A DNA stretch of 64,000 nt, from NCBI GenBank assembly GCA_021734835.1, contig JAIPIH010000007.1:1-64000 (forward strand). The letters run 5' to 3'. The position numbers were made by a program, and so were the translations under genes. Source of the stretch: Candidatus Cloacimonadota bacterium (GTDB lineage Bacteria > Cloacimonadota > Cloacimonadia > Cloacimonadales > TCS61). Under the pieces are notes generated by a model. It saw nothing but the letters and a program-made list of their open reading frames with translations. It made no database searches and was not told where the DNA came from. Below, piece after piece: positions 29,360 to 38,694 of this stretch (the first letter of the stretch is position 1; each line of letters starts with the position of its first letter).

Positions 29360-30598
29360 ATGGAAAATAAATTTTATTACGAATGCACTACTTGCGGGGC
29401 ACAATACCAGAATGATCAGGTAACTTACCTCTGCCCAGAATGTGAGAAAAACAATTCTGTGAATATTCCTCCTAAAGGAATTTTAAAAACATTATATCAC
29501 TATAATAAAATAAAAAATTCTACAAAACAATCTAAGCTATTTGATAAGTTAAAAGCAAAAGAATATAAGGATATTTTACCCATCCTTTCTGAGCGCAGTC
29601 TCTCTTATTTGAAAGTAGGGAAAACTCCCCTTTATCACCTTAACTCCAAAACTTTTGGGATTACAAATACAAACTTCACAATGTTGATAAAAGATGACTC
29701 GCAAAATCCTACTTTTTCCTTCAAAGATAGAGCTTCTGATCTGGTCTGCGCTTATGCCAAAGAGCAGGGAATTGATAAGATCGTTGCTGCTTCAACGGGG
29801 AATGCCGGCTCATCACTTGCCGGGATCTGTGCTTCTCAAAAACAATCTGCCATTATTTTTGCTCCGGCTTCCGCTCCTAAAGCAAAATTGACTCAGATCC
29901 TAATGTATGGCGCTCGGCTCATCCCGGTTGAAGGTACTTATGACGATGCTTTTGAGCTCAGCCTAAAAGCAACTGAAAAGTTTGGCTTGTATAATAGAAA
30001 TACAGCTTTTAATCCTTTTACCATAGAAGGGAAAAAAGTTGTTTCATTGGAAATTTTTCAGCAGCTTAAACAGAATCTTCCTGATAGAGTTTTTGTTCCC
30101 GTGGGAGACGGCTGCATAATTTCAGGTGTTTATAAAGGTTTTGAGGACCTACTAAGGCTTAATCTGATCACAAAAATTCCCACAATTATTGCTGTCCAAT
30201 CGGAAAAAAGTGATAGTATTATTAGAAACTTGAAAAGTGATAATTTTGTAATCAAACGCAGTACAACTTTAGCCGATTCTATCGCTGTAGATGTACCAAG
30301 AAATTTCTGGATGACAAAAAAATACTTAGAAGAGTATAATGGAGAATATATTTCTGTAAGTGACCAAGAAATATTATCCGCTTCGAATATTTTAAGCAAT
30401 AACACTGGGATTTTTGCTGAACCTGCTGCAGCAACAGCTTTTGCAGGGATCTTAAAATATTCCGAGCAAGGACTTATTACAGAAAATTCATCGAATGTTA
30501 TATTGTTGACCGGAAGTGGGTTAAAAGATCTCAATTCAGTTCAAAGTATAATAAAAATCCCGTCGGCAGTGAATAGTTTAGATGATCTTTCATTGTAA
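29360..30598 (+). CDS. Threonine synthase-like PLP-dependent enzyme with N-terminal zinc ribbon
   Basis: YECTTCGAQYQNDQVTYLCPECEKN; NPTFSFKDRASDLVCAYA; AASTGNAGSSLAGI. Confidence 0.78.
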   Translation: MENKFYYECTTCGAQYQNDQVTYLCPECEKNNSVNIPPKGILKTLYHYNKIKNSTKQSKLFDKLKAKEYKDILPILSERSLSYLKVGKTPLYHLNSKTFGITNTNFTMLIKDDSQNPTFSFKDRASDLVCAYAKEQGIDKIVAASTGNAGSSLAGICASQKQSAIIFAPASAPKAKLTQILMYGARLIPVEGTYDDAFELSLKATEKFGLYNRNTAFNPFTIEGKKVVSLEIFQQLKQNLPDRVFVPVGDGCIISGVYKGFEDLLRLNLITKIPTIIAVQSEKSDSIIRNLKSDNFVIKRSTTLADSIAVDVPRNFWMTKKYLEEYNGEYISVSDQEILSASNILSNNTGIFAEPAAATAFAGILKYSEQGLITENSSNVILLTGSGLKDLNSVQSIIKIPSAVNSLDDLSL

Positions 30599-30614
30599 AT
30601 ATTAAAGAGGAATT

Positions 30615-32762
30615 ATGGGATCAGTAAGAAAATTCGATTCAAAACCTAAAATAAATGGTTCGTGGAAATTTCTGGATGATTATCAAAGCGAAGATATGAT
30701 CTACGGAAATATAATTTATTCAAAATGCCATCATGGTATTATAAAGGACATTCACTTTCCTAATGATTTTAATATTTCAGAATTTACTTTTGTTTATGCT
30801 AAAGATATACCCGGGGAAAATATAGTTCCAGAACCGGTTTCTGATCAATTATTTTTAGCTGTAAACGAAGTGTTTCACTACGGTCAACCTATCATCGGAG
30901 TGGCTCATCCAAATAAAGTAACTCTAACAAATTTTATTAAAAAAATAAAAATAGATTATGAAGAATTACCTGCAATTATTGATATAAAAGAATGCCTGGA
31001 TAATGAAAAAAATCATTTTGGCAGAGAGATCACTATTGATCATAGAACCAGAGACGAAATACAAAACAGTTGGATCAGACATCACAATGTCTATTATATG
31101 CCGCATCAGGAACAAGCTTATCTGGAACCGCAAGGTGTAATCGCAGAATATGATAAACAAGATGGTATCATATTTGTAAGGATAACGGCGCAATGTCCTT
31201 ATTATGTGAAAAGCGGTGTAGAATCTATGATGGGAAGTGCAGTTAATGATGTAGTTATAGAAACTTCAGAAGGGATCGGTGGAGCTTTTGGCGGTAAAGA
31301 AGATTTCCCGAGTTTATTAGCAGGTATCTGCAGTTTATTGTCTTACAAAAGCGGAAAGCCTGTAAAGATAGTTTTAGATAGAGAAGATGATATTAAAATT
31401 ACAACAAAACGTCATCCCGCACGTATAGAAATAGAAAGTTATACTGATCCGGCCACAAAAAAGATAGAAAAAATAGATATTGATTACAGACTGGATGCAG
31501 GTGCCTATCAAACCTTATCTCCAGTAGTTTTAGCACGAGGTGTTTTGCACACAGCCGGTGGTTACGGATTTCCCGATTCATTTATCAGAGGAAGGCTCTT
31601 TAGAAGTAATACACCTCCAAACGGTGCTTTTAGGGGATTTGGAGCTCCACAAGGATTTGCCGCCATGGAAGCTCATATTGATGGAATTGCAGCAGAGATG
31701 GACATTACAACAATCGAGTTAAGAAAGGCGAATATTTTTAATAATGGCGATGAATTCCCCACTACTCAGAAAGTTACTGAAGAAAATTTAATAGATTGTT
31801 TTAATAAAGTATTAGAAATTTCCGATTATCAGAAAAAGCTAAAAAGTTATGCACAGTGGAATAAAAATCATAAAGATAAAAAAGGAATTGGCGTATCTTT
31901 AGGCTTTCATGGTGGAGGATTTACTGGTAATGGTGAAAAAACACTTAATTCTGAGATTAAAGTTGTACTCGAAAAGAATGCTGAAGTTAAAATTTTCGTT
32001 GCCAATACAGATATGGGCCAAGGAGCTCATACTACCTTGGCTCAGATGTTCTGTGAAGCAATTGATCATCCTTTTGAAAAAACCAAAGTACAATTACCAA
32101 ATACTAGTAAAACTCCGAACAGTGGACCAACTGTTGCTTCCCGCACAATTTATATCATCGGAAATCTTCTAAAACAATTAGCTTTAGAGTTAAAGAAGAA
32201 ATATAAGTTTGATAAATTAGAAAGCTATATCATTGAACATAATAGTGAGTTCCCACTGGAATTAAGAAAAAATTACATACAACCTACTTCTGTCTTTTTC
32301 GACGAAGAGAGCTATAGAGGTATTGCTTATAAAGACTATTCATGGGCTGCCTGCGTAAATGAAATTTATTTTCATGCAGATACTTATCAGATAGAGCTGA
32401 TCGAAAGCTGGAACGTACTTGATATTGGGAGAGTGGTTAATGAACAGATCGCTCTGGGTCAAGCGGAGGGCGGAATCTTACAAGGCTTGGCTTATGGATT
32501 AAGTGAATTCTTCTACAAACCGGGGTTTGGTCGAATGAGCGGATTCACAGATTATACGCTTCCCACAACACTGGACATCCCCAAAATTGTAATAGAGTTT
32601 ATCCACACAGACAGTGTCACAGCAAAAGGACTTGGAGAAATTCCAATGGATTTTCCTGCTCCTGCACTCAGAAATGCATTTCTCAATGCAACCGGAATTA
32701 TTATTGATGAGTATCCATTGACCCCGGAAGTAATTTATAAAACAATAAAGGAACAAAAATGA
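30615..32762 (+). CDS. Xanthine dehydrogenase-type molybdopterin-binding subunit (module 2)
   Basis: GIGGAFGGKEDFPSL; GAFRGFGAPQGFAAMEAHID; TAKGLGEIPMDFPAPALRNA. Confidence 0.9.
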   Translation: MGSVRKFDSKPKINGSWKFLDDYQSEDMIYGNIIYSKCHHGIIKDIHFPNDFNISEFTFVYAKDIPGENIVPEPVSDQLFLAVNEVFHYGQPIIGVAHPNKVTLTNFIKKIKIDYEELPAIIDIKECLDNEKNHFGREITIDHRTRDEIQNSWIRHHNVYYMPHQEQAYLEPQGVIAEYDKQDGIIFVRITAQCPYYVKSGVESMMGSAVNDVVIETSEGIGGAFGGKEDFPSLLAGICSLLSYKSGKPVKIVLDREDDIKITTKRHPARIEIESYTDPATKKIEKIDIDYRLDAGAYQTLSPVVLARGVLHTAGGYGFPDSFIRGRLFRSNTPPNGAFRGFGAPQGFAAMEAHIDGIAAEMDITTIELRKANIFNNGDEFPTTQKVTEENLIDCFNKVLEISDYQKKLKSYAQWNKNHKDKKGIGVSLGFHGGGFTGNGEKTLNSEIKVVLEKNAEVKIFVANTDMGQGAHTTLAQMFCEAIDHPFEKTKVQLPNTSKTPNSGPTVASRTIYIIGNLLKQLALELKKKYKFDKLESYIIEHNSEFPLELRKNYIQPTSVFFDEESYRGIAYKDYSWAACVNEIYFHADTYQIELIESWNVLDIGRVVNEQIALGQAEGGILQGLAYGLSEFFYKPGFGRMSGFTDYTLPTTLDIPKIVIEFIHTDSVTAKGLGEIPMDFPAPALRNAFLNATGIIIDEYPLTPEVIYKTIKEQK

Positions 32763-33229
32763 AAATTAGATTCACACTTAATGGTAAAAATGTAGTACTT
32801 GAATCAGCTCCGCTTAAAAGGTTATTAGATATTTTAAGAGAAGACTACCATCTCTTTGGAACCAAAGAAAGTTGCGGAGAAGGAGAATGTGGAGCATGTA
32901 CCGTACTTTTGGATGGGAAACCTGTTACAAGCTGTTTAGTTAATGCTATTCATGTTAATGGGAAAAAAGTAGATACGGTGGAAGGTCTCTCTAAAACCAA
33001 ACTTGGTAAAATGCTTATCGACTGTTTTGATGAGACGAATGCAGTCCAATGCGGTTTTTGTTTTCCCGGATTTTTTGTTTCTACTTACTATTATCTGCTT
33101 AATGATGGTGATAACGATCTTGAGAAAATAAAAAAAGCACTATCAGGAAATATCTGCCGCTGCACAGGATATCAAAGAATTTTTGATTCTGTTAAAATAG
33201 CTTGTGCAAGAAAAAAGGTTGGAGAATAA
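32759..33229 (+). CDS. Xanthine dehydrogenase-type 2x[2Fe-2S] subunit (module 2)
   Basis: ESCGEGECGACTVLLDG; QCGFCFPGF; GNICRCTGYQ. Confidence 0.92.
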   Translation: MKIRFTLNGKNVVLESAPLKRLLDILREDYHLFGTKESCGEGECGACTVLLDGKPVTSCLVNAIHVNGKKVDTVEGLSKTKLGKMLIDCFDETNAVQCGFCFPGFFVSTYYYLLNDGDNDLEKIKKALSGNICRCTGYQRIFDSVKIACARKKVGE

Positions 33230-34071
33230 TGCAATTTAATAAACCGAAAGATCTCAACGAGTTGTTAGAAAATTTGAGTATATCTCAGAAAAAAAACTAT
33301 TTTCTGGCTGGTGGAACAGATATTAATGTACAGATCAAAAAAGAGTTCATCAAAGATGGAAATTTCTATTATATAAATGAAATTGATGAACTTAATGGCA
33401 TAAAACGTAAAAATGAGAAAGTGCATGTGGGAGCGCTTACTACTTACAGGGAACTACTCGAGTCAGATACTATAAGTGAACATTTCCCCTTTTTACAAAG
33501 ATCATTAACTAATTTTGCCTCTCCGCTGCTTACAACAATGGCAACAATTGGGGGGAATATTGCTAACGGCTCACCTACGAATGATGTAACACCCCCACTA
33601 CTGGTATTGGATGCCGAGTTAGAATTGATATCAGTGGCAGGTATACGAAATGTATCTCTCACAAGTTTTTTCACAGGTTATAAAAAATCTCTTTTGAAAA
33701 AAGATGAGATCATCAAGGGAGTAGTGTTATCAATCCAGGCAGAAAATGGATATGAAACTTTATATAAGAAAGTAGGAGCACGAAAAACATTAACTATTGC
33801 TAAAGTTGCATTAGCCGGTCTCAAAAAAATTAAAGAAGGGAAGATCGATGAGATCAAATTAGCCGTAGGAAGTCTTAACGAATATCCACGCAGATTAGAT
33901 AAATTGGAAGAATATCTCAATAACATAATGATAAGAGACATTAATAAGAATACAATCGATGAAATTTTAAGTAAAGAGATCACACCAATTTCTGATCTAC
34001 GTTCAGATAAAGAATACCGTTATCGGGTTTGTCTGAATTTAATACTGTCTTTTTTAGGAATTAACCACTAA
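33229..34071 (+). CDS. Xanthine dehydrogenase-type FAD-binding subunit (module 2)
   Basis: ATG at 33229 overlaps preceding stop (TAATG), GGAG RBS; FLAGGTDINVQIKKE; MATIGGNIANGSPTNDVTPPLLVLDAEL. Confidence 0.87.
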   Translation: MQFNKPKDLNELLENLSISQKKNYFLAGGTDINVQIKKEFIKDGNFYYINEIDELNGIKRKNEKVHVGALTTYRELLESDTISEHFPFLQRSLTNFASPLLTTMATIGGNIANGSPTNDVTPPLLVLDAELELISVAGIRNVSLTSFFTGYKKSLLKKDEIIKGVVLSIQAENGYETLYKKVGARKTLTIAKVALAGLKKIKEGKIDEIKLAVGSLNEYPRRLDKLEEYLNNIMIRDINKNTIDEILSKEITPISDLRSDKEYRYRVCLNLILSFLGINH

Positions 34072-34120
34072 TTTAGCTTTTTGTAGTGATTGAAAGTTGC
34101 TTCTACATAAATATATTCAA

Positions 34121-34909
34121 TTAATCTTTCTTAGGCTTATATTGTCTTTTCAGCCATTGGCTCAAACCGTCTAATCCTGGAAACAGTACTCTTTCAGTAA
34201 TATTAGCCTGATCCAATTTATCACGAATCTCCCATTTCATTTCTTTGGGAATAATTATTCTCATCCATATTTCAGGATGCTTTTTTAACCATTCATCCAT
34301 AGCAAGTTGTGGATTTGAAGAGATTGAAAAGAAGGCAAATTGATTGATAAACCTGTCATCAATTGAAGGAGGTTCAATAAACAAAACAAAATCTTCGTCA
34401 GAAACTTTTGAAAAATCACTTAGAGAATTCAAATGTTTTATCAGCATTTTGCTAGTAAAAACATTAGCACCTTCTTTCTCCAATTCAATCTTCAACCTTT
34501 CTGGAACAAATCTATTAACTTCGATATAATCTACTGCCCAAATTACACCATCCAAATCATACTTTTCGATATTCTCTGTTGCAAAATGCATTGCAATATA
34601 AGGAGAATATGTCCAATCCATAAGCCGGGTTGGTAGCCCATGATGTTGTGCAACTGAGAGCCAATGCCATATTGAATCTCGTTCTACAACATTTTGATGA
34701 GCATACTTGCTGAAATTCCGGAGCAGATGATTTTCTAATTTCTGATAATCCCCTACTAATCGGATTAGAGTTGTTTCCAGTTTAAAATCTGCATCTGATA
34801 AACCGCGAAAAGCATATCTTGATCTATATCTACCTATCCTAGGATTCCAGGAATTTGCAAATAATTTTTCCTGTAAATCGTTCCAATCTTTTGCATAATA
34901 CTCATTCAT
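34121..34909 (-). CDS. FRG domain-containing protein
   Basis: RSRYAFRGLSDADFKLETTLIRL; AQHHGLPTRLMDWTYSPYIAMHFA; ATG at 34909 preferred over track start because that start overlaps the upstream gene. Confidence 0.75.
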   Translation of the reverse strand: MNEYYAKDWNDLQEKLFANSWNPRIGRYRSRYAFRGLSDADFKLETTLIRLVGDYQKLENHLLRNFSKYAHQNVVERDSIWHWLSVAQHHGLPTRLMDWTYSPYIAMHFATENIEKYDLDGVIWAVDYIEVNRFVPERLKIELEKEGANVFTSKMLIKHLNSLSDFSKVSDEDFVLFIEPPSIDDRFINQFAFFSISSNPQLAMDEWLKKHPEIWMRIIIPKEMKWEIRDKLDQANITERVLFPGLDGLSQWLKRQYKPKKD

Positions 34910-34910
34910 A

Positions 34911-35618
34911 TCAAAAATCCAGTCCTGCTCCGATTGCAAAAATAGGTGCTGCACCAAAAGTTCCATACTTTGGTGTTGCCATTTCCACTCCTAATTCAGG
35001 TCTGAGATAAAAAGGTCCCAGATCAAACGACAAACCACCCACAATTCCCAGCCTGTTAAGCATATACGTCTCTTTAAAATCATTTTCTTTCACTGTTAGA
35101 AAATCAGCACTGTATCTGATCATCCCTGATACAGCGAATGCCGTTCCAATTCTGTAAGTTGCCAGGAAAGGAACTTCCAGACCATACGAGTTGATGTCAG
35201 CAATATTATCAGTTTCTTCATCCGATTCTGTAGTAACAAAAGTAATTCCAGGAGCAACAGCAAAAGCAACATTCCCCTCCACATTAGGAATTTTATGTTT
35301 TAGATATATCTTAGAGCCAACCCCGCCTATTGAGACCCAAAGTTTCCCCGTGATATCCATTTTTTCAGTTAAACCTATTCCTGCCTTCATGCCATATACC
35401 GGTAGCGATAATAATCCGGAAGCATTGAAAACAGTTTCAGGATTTATATCAGAAAGTATTAATGTAGTTGTTAGATCTAATCCATAACCATATTCTACTC
35501 CAATTTTGGGATGACCGGGTTTGGATATTTCAGCGGTTTCCATCATGGAAGTATTCATCACTGCACAACCTGAAAATAATACTGCTGCTGCAAAGATCAC
35601 AAATCCTATTTTCTTCAT
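34911..35618 (-). CDS. Putative outer-membrane-associated lipoprotein (beta-barrel-like)
   Basis: Signal/lipobox MKKIGFVIFAAAVLFSGCAVM; alternating aromatic beta-strand pattern ending GAGLDF. Confidence 0.6.
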   Translation of the reverse strand: MKKIGFVIFAAAVLFSGCAVMNTSMMETAEISKPGHPKIGVEYGYGLDLTTTLILSDINPETVFNASGLLSLPVYGMKAGIGLTEKMDITGKLWVSIGGVGSKIYLKHKIPNVEGNVAFAVAPGITFVTTESDEETDNIADINSYGLEVPFLATYRIGTAFAVSGMIRYSADFLTVKENDFKETYMLNRLGIVGGLSFDLGPFYLRPELGVEMATPKYGTFGAAPIFAIGAGLDF

Positions 35619-35638
35619 ACACCCTCCACTTAAATAGT

Positions 35639-36403
35639 CTATTTAGTGTCGATACTAATATGCTGTAAAAAGTATTCTGCTGAAATCTGATTAAATCTTA
35701 ATCTGTTTCTAGGGTCAAAAGACCTGTTTTTACTATCTCGTAGCTCCAGATGAAGATGAGATGGTTTTCCACTGTTTCTGATATTACCTGTAAGCCCTGT
35801 AAGACCCACGACAGTATTTTTATCAACTTTTTGGTTGATTTCAACAAATACTTCATTCAGATGTGTGTAAATACTAGCGATGCCTTCCGGATAAAGGATC
35901 CGAACTGTCTTACCGTATTCAATTTTCACTGAATCGATGATACCTCCGGGTTTTTCACACTCAACAAGAACCATATAATGGGGATTATCGCTCACTTCTG
36001 TAACAATACCAAAATTTGAGAGGGGAAAAACAGGTGTATTTTCCGGGACATAAAGATCTATTCCTTCGTGAATTCTTTTTTTCTCACGAGTTCCCCGTAC
36101 ACATCCATAATGATCAGCCCAACGATTTCGTATATATTTTTTTATTAATTCATCGAATTCAATCTTCTCTTTAAAAGGAGATTCATAACGATAAAAAGTA
36201 TCTATAAAATCGGCTGTAAAAGCATATACCGGTTTTTTGAAATCAGATGAGCTTAGCACAATCAGAGAATCTGATTCACAGCTAAAAATATTTGTATTAT
36301 TAATTTTCTTTTCTAAATATTTAATATAAAAGAAATCGCTGATTACTACCACTAACAACGCAATAAGTATTACTATGCGGATGTGTGATGTTTTGATTCT
36401 CAT
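35639..36403 (-). CDS. M23 family peptidoglycan metallopeptidase
   Basis: N-terminal TM; RIHEGIDLYVPENTPVFPLSNFGIV; IYTHLNEVFVEINQKV; SHLHLELRD. Confidence 0.82.
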   Translation of the reverse strand: MRIKTSHIRIVILIALLVVVISDFFYIKYLEKKINNTNIFSCESDSLIVLSSSDFKKPVYAFTADFIDTFYRYESPFKEKIEFDELIKKYIRNRWADHYGCVRGTREKKRIHEGIDLYVPENTPVFPLSNFGIVTEVSDNPHYMVLVECEKPGGIIDSVKIEYGKTVRILYPEGIASIYTHLNEVFVEINQKVDKNTVVGLTGLTGNIRNSGKPSHLHLELRDSKNRSFDPRNRLRFNQISAEYFLQHISIDTK

Positions 36404-36523
36404 ATTACCCCGTTTTTAAAATTAATTCAATTATACAAAGCACCTTAATTTGGCAATATTTTTCTCTGTTTTGAGCTCAGGCAATGAAATAAAAGTAAGT
36501 TATAGTTACTAATTTCATAATAC

Positions 36524-36553
36524 TTGACATTAAAACCGCTTATAAAATATTTT
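36524..36553 (+). promoter_or_regulatory. Candidate promoter for rplM-rpsI operon
   Basis: TTGACA at 36524 with TATTTT 18 nt downstream. Confidence 0.35.
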
Positions 36554-36596
36554 GTTCATCCGATCATCAAATAGTATATTAAGTTAAGGAGAAATA

Positions 36597-37031
36597 ATGA
36601 AAACTGAGACTCCAAAAGCAGATATGATCAAGCAGGAGTGGTATCTGGTGGACGCAAAAGATATGGTATTAGGTAGATTAGCTTCGCAGATCGCAATAAT
36701 TCTTCGAGGTAAAAATAAACCATATTACAGTCCACATTTAGATACAGGTGACTATGTTATAGTTATCAATGCTGATAAGATCAAGCTTACAGGAAATAAA
36801 GAATTGCAAAAAACATATAAACGTTATAGTGGCTATCCGGATGGACAAACTGTTATTTCTTTTAAAAGAATGCTACAGGAATATCCTGAAAGAATAATCG
36901 AAAAGGCTGTGAAAGGAATGCTACCCAAGAATATTCTGGGAAGACAATTATTCACAAAGCTTAAAGTATATGCTGGGGCAGAGCATCCGCATAAAGCTCA
37001 AACACCCAAAATACTCAATTTATCTAGTTAG
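36597..37031 (+). CDS. rplM: 50S ribosomal protein L13
   Basis: [45 protein letters not shown]. Confidence 0.96.
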   Translation: MKTETPKADMIKQEWYLVDAKDMVLGRLASQIAIILRGKNKPYYSPHLDTGDYVIVINADKIKLTGNKELQKTYKRYSGYPDGQTVISFKRMLQEYPERIIEKAVKGMLPKNILGRQLFTKLKVYAGAEHPHKAQTPKILNLSS

Positions 37032-37042
37032 GGAGATAATTA

Positions 37043-37429
37043 ATGCAATATTTTGATGCAGTAGGAAGAAGAAAAAAATCAATTGCGAGAGTACGTTTAA
37101 CACCTGGTACAGGCAAACGAATTGCAAATAAGATTACAATGAAAAAACACCTCCAACGTGAAATCCTGGAAATGATAATAGAACAACCGCTTAAGCTTGC
37201 TGGATTATCAGACAAAGTTGATATCAATGTAAACGTGAGTGGTGGAGGTCTTTCAGGTCAAGCGGGTGCAATCCGTCATGGAATAGCAAGGGCTCTTGTT
37301 ATTTATGATGAAGAATTAAAGCCGGAGTTGAAAAAAAATGGATTCCTTACTCGTGACCCAAGAATGGTTGAAAGAAAAAAGCCGGGTCAGCCAAAAGCGA
37401 GAAAGAAATTCCAATTCTCAAAACGTTAA
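37043..37429 (+). CDS. rpsI: 30S ribosomal protein S9
   Basis: [48 protein letters not shown]. Confidence 0.96.
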   Translation: MQYFDAVGRRKKSIARVRLTPGTGKRIANKITMKKHLQREILEMIIEQPLKLAGLSDKVDINVNVSGGGLSGQAGAIRHGIARALVIYDEELKPELKKNGFLTRDPRMVERKKPGQPKARKKFQFSKR

Positions 37430-37450
37430 TTTGTTTTATAGATTATCACA

Positions 37451-37518
37451 CTATTCGGATAAAAGCAGAGCGGTGTTCGGAATATTTTCCGAATTGAATT
37501 GCAGAAGTTCCCGAATAG
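37451..37518 (+). promoter_or_regulatory. Structured 5' leader upstream of rpsB (candidate ribosomal-protein S2 leader)
   Basis: Outer stem CTATTCGG(37451-37458)/CCGAATAG(37511-37518) encloses inner hairpin TTCGGAA-TATT-TTCCGAA (37476-37493). Confidence 0.5.
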
Positions 37519-37548
37519 GAGAAAATAACCGTAAATAAAGGAGATAAA

Positions 37549-38676
37549 ATGTCTGTAGTAACAATGAAATCACTCTTAGAGAGTGGCGTACACTTTGGTC
37601 ATCAAACTTATAAATGGAACCCGAAAATGGATAAATATATATTCATTAAAAGAAATGGTATCCATATATTAGACCTTAAGCAAACTTTAGATGCAATCAA
37701 CGAATCTTATATGTTCATCAAAGATATAGTGGCAAAAGGTGAAACTGTACTTTTTGTTGGAACAAAAAAACAAGCAATGGAATCTATTGAGAATGCCGCT
37801 AAAAAATGTGGTGCTTTTTACGCTTCTAATCGTTGGTATGGTGGTATGCTCACTAACATGAGAACTATTCGTCGTAGTATTGAGAAGCTGGATCATTATG
37901 AACAGATCGTTGAAGATGGCACAATTAATAGTTTCACAAAACTTGAAGCGACAAAAATGAGACGTACTTACGATAAGATCAATTTTGGTTTGGGCGGTAT
38001 CCGGGGAATGGATAAGTTACCTGGAGCAGTCTTTATAGTTGATATCATCAAAGAAAATATTGCACTTTTGGAAGCTAAAAAGCTGGGAATTCCGGTTGTT
38101 GCAATGGTAGATACAAACGCAGATCCTGATCTTGTAGATTATGTAATCCCATCTAATGACGATGCTATCAGAGCTATTCAACTAATCTCTGATGTAATTG
38201 CAAACGCAGTTATTGAAGGTAAACAAGCTTTATTAGAAGGTGCAGATATTAAAGAAGCTGAAACTAAAAAGCAGACTGAGGAAGAAGACAGCAAAGAAAC
38301 AAAACCTGCTAAAAACAAATCTAAACAAAAAAAAGAAGGAACTGCTGAACCGAAGAAAGAAGCTACTAAGGAAAATGCTCCTAAACCTAAACAGGAAGCT
38401 GAGAAAGAAAGCACATCCAAACAAAAGCAGAAAACAGTGACCAAGAAGGAAAAATCTGTGAAAAAAGAAACTAAAGATAAAAGCTCCAAACCTTCTACTA
38501 AGACCTCAACGAAAAAGGAAGAAGTTACAGAAAAAGAGCCTGAAAAAACTGCTGCAAAAAATAAAACTGAAGATGTGAAAAAGCCAGCCAAGAAAACTAC
38601 GAAGAAATCTACCAAGAAAGCTGAGCCTAAATCTGAAAAAGCAGCAGAAAAAGTTATAAAAAAAGAAGATAAATAA
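37549..38676 (+). CDS. rpsB: 30S ribosomal protein S2 with long Lys-rich C-terminal extension
   Basis: MKSLLESGVHFGHQTYKWNPKM; PGAVFIVD; VDTNADPDLVDYVIPSNDDAIRAI; low-complexity tail after ~residue 245. Confidence 0.95.
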   Translation: MSVVTMKSLLESGVHFGHQTYKWNPKMDKYIFIKRNGIHILDLKQTLDAINESYMFIKDIVAKGETVLFVGTKKQAMESIENAAKKCGAFYASNRWYGGMLTNMRTIRRSIEKLDHYEQIVEDGTINSFTKLEATKMRRTYDKINFGLGGIRGMDKLPGAVFIVDIIKENIALLEAKKLGIPVVAMVDTNADPDLVDYVIPSNDDAIRAIQLISDVIANAVIEGKQALLEGADIKEAETKKQTEEEDSKETKPAKNKSKQKKEGTAEPKKEATKENAPKPKQEAEKESTSKQKQKTVTKKEKSVKKETKDKSSKPSTKTSTKKEEVTEKEPEKTAAKNKTEDVKKPAKKTTKKSTKKAEPKSEKAAEKVIKKEDK

Positions 38677-38694
38677 ACCAGGAGTATATAGATT

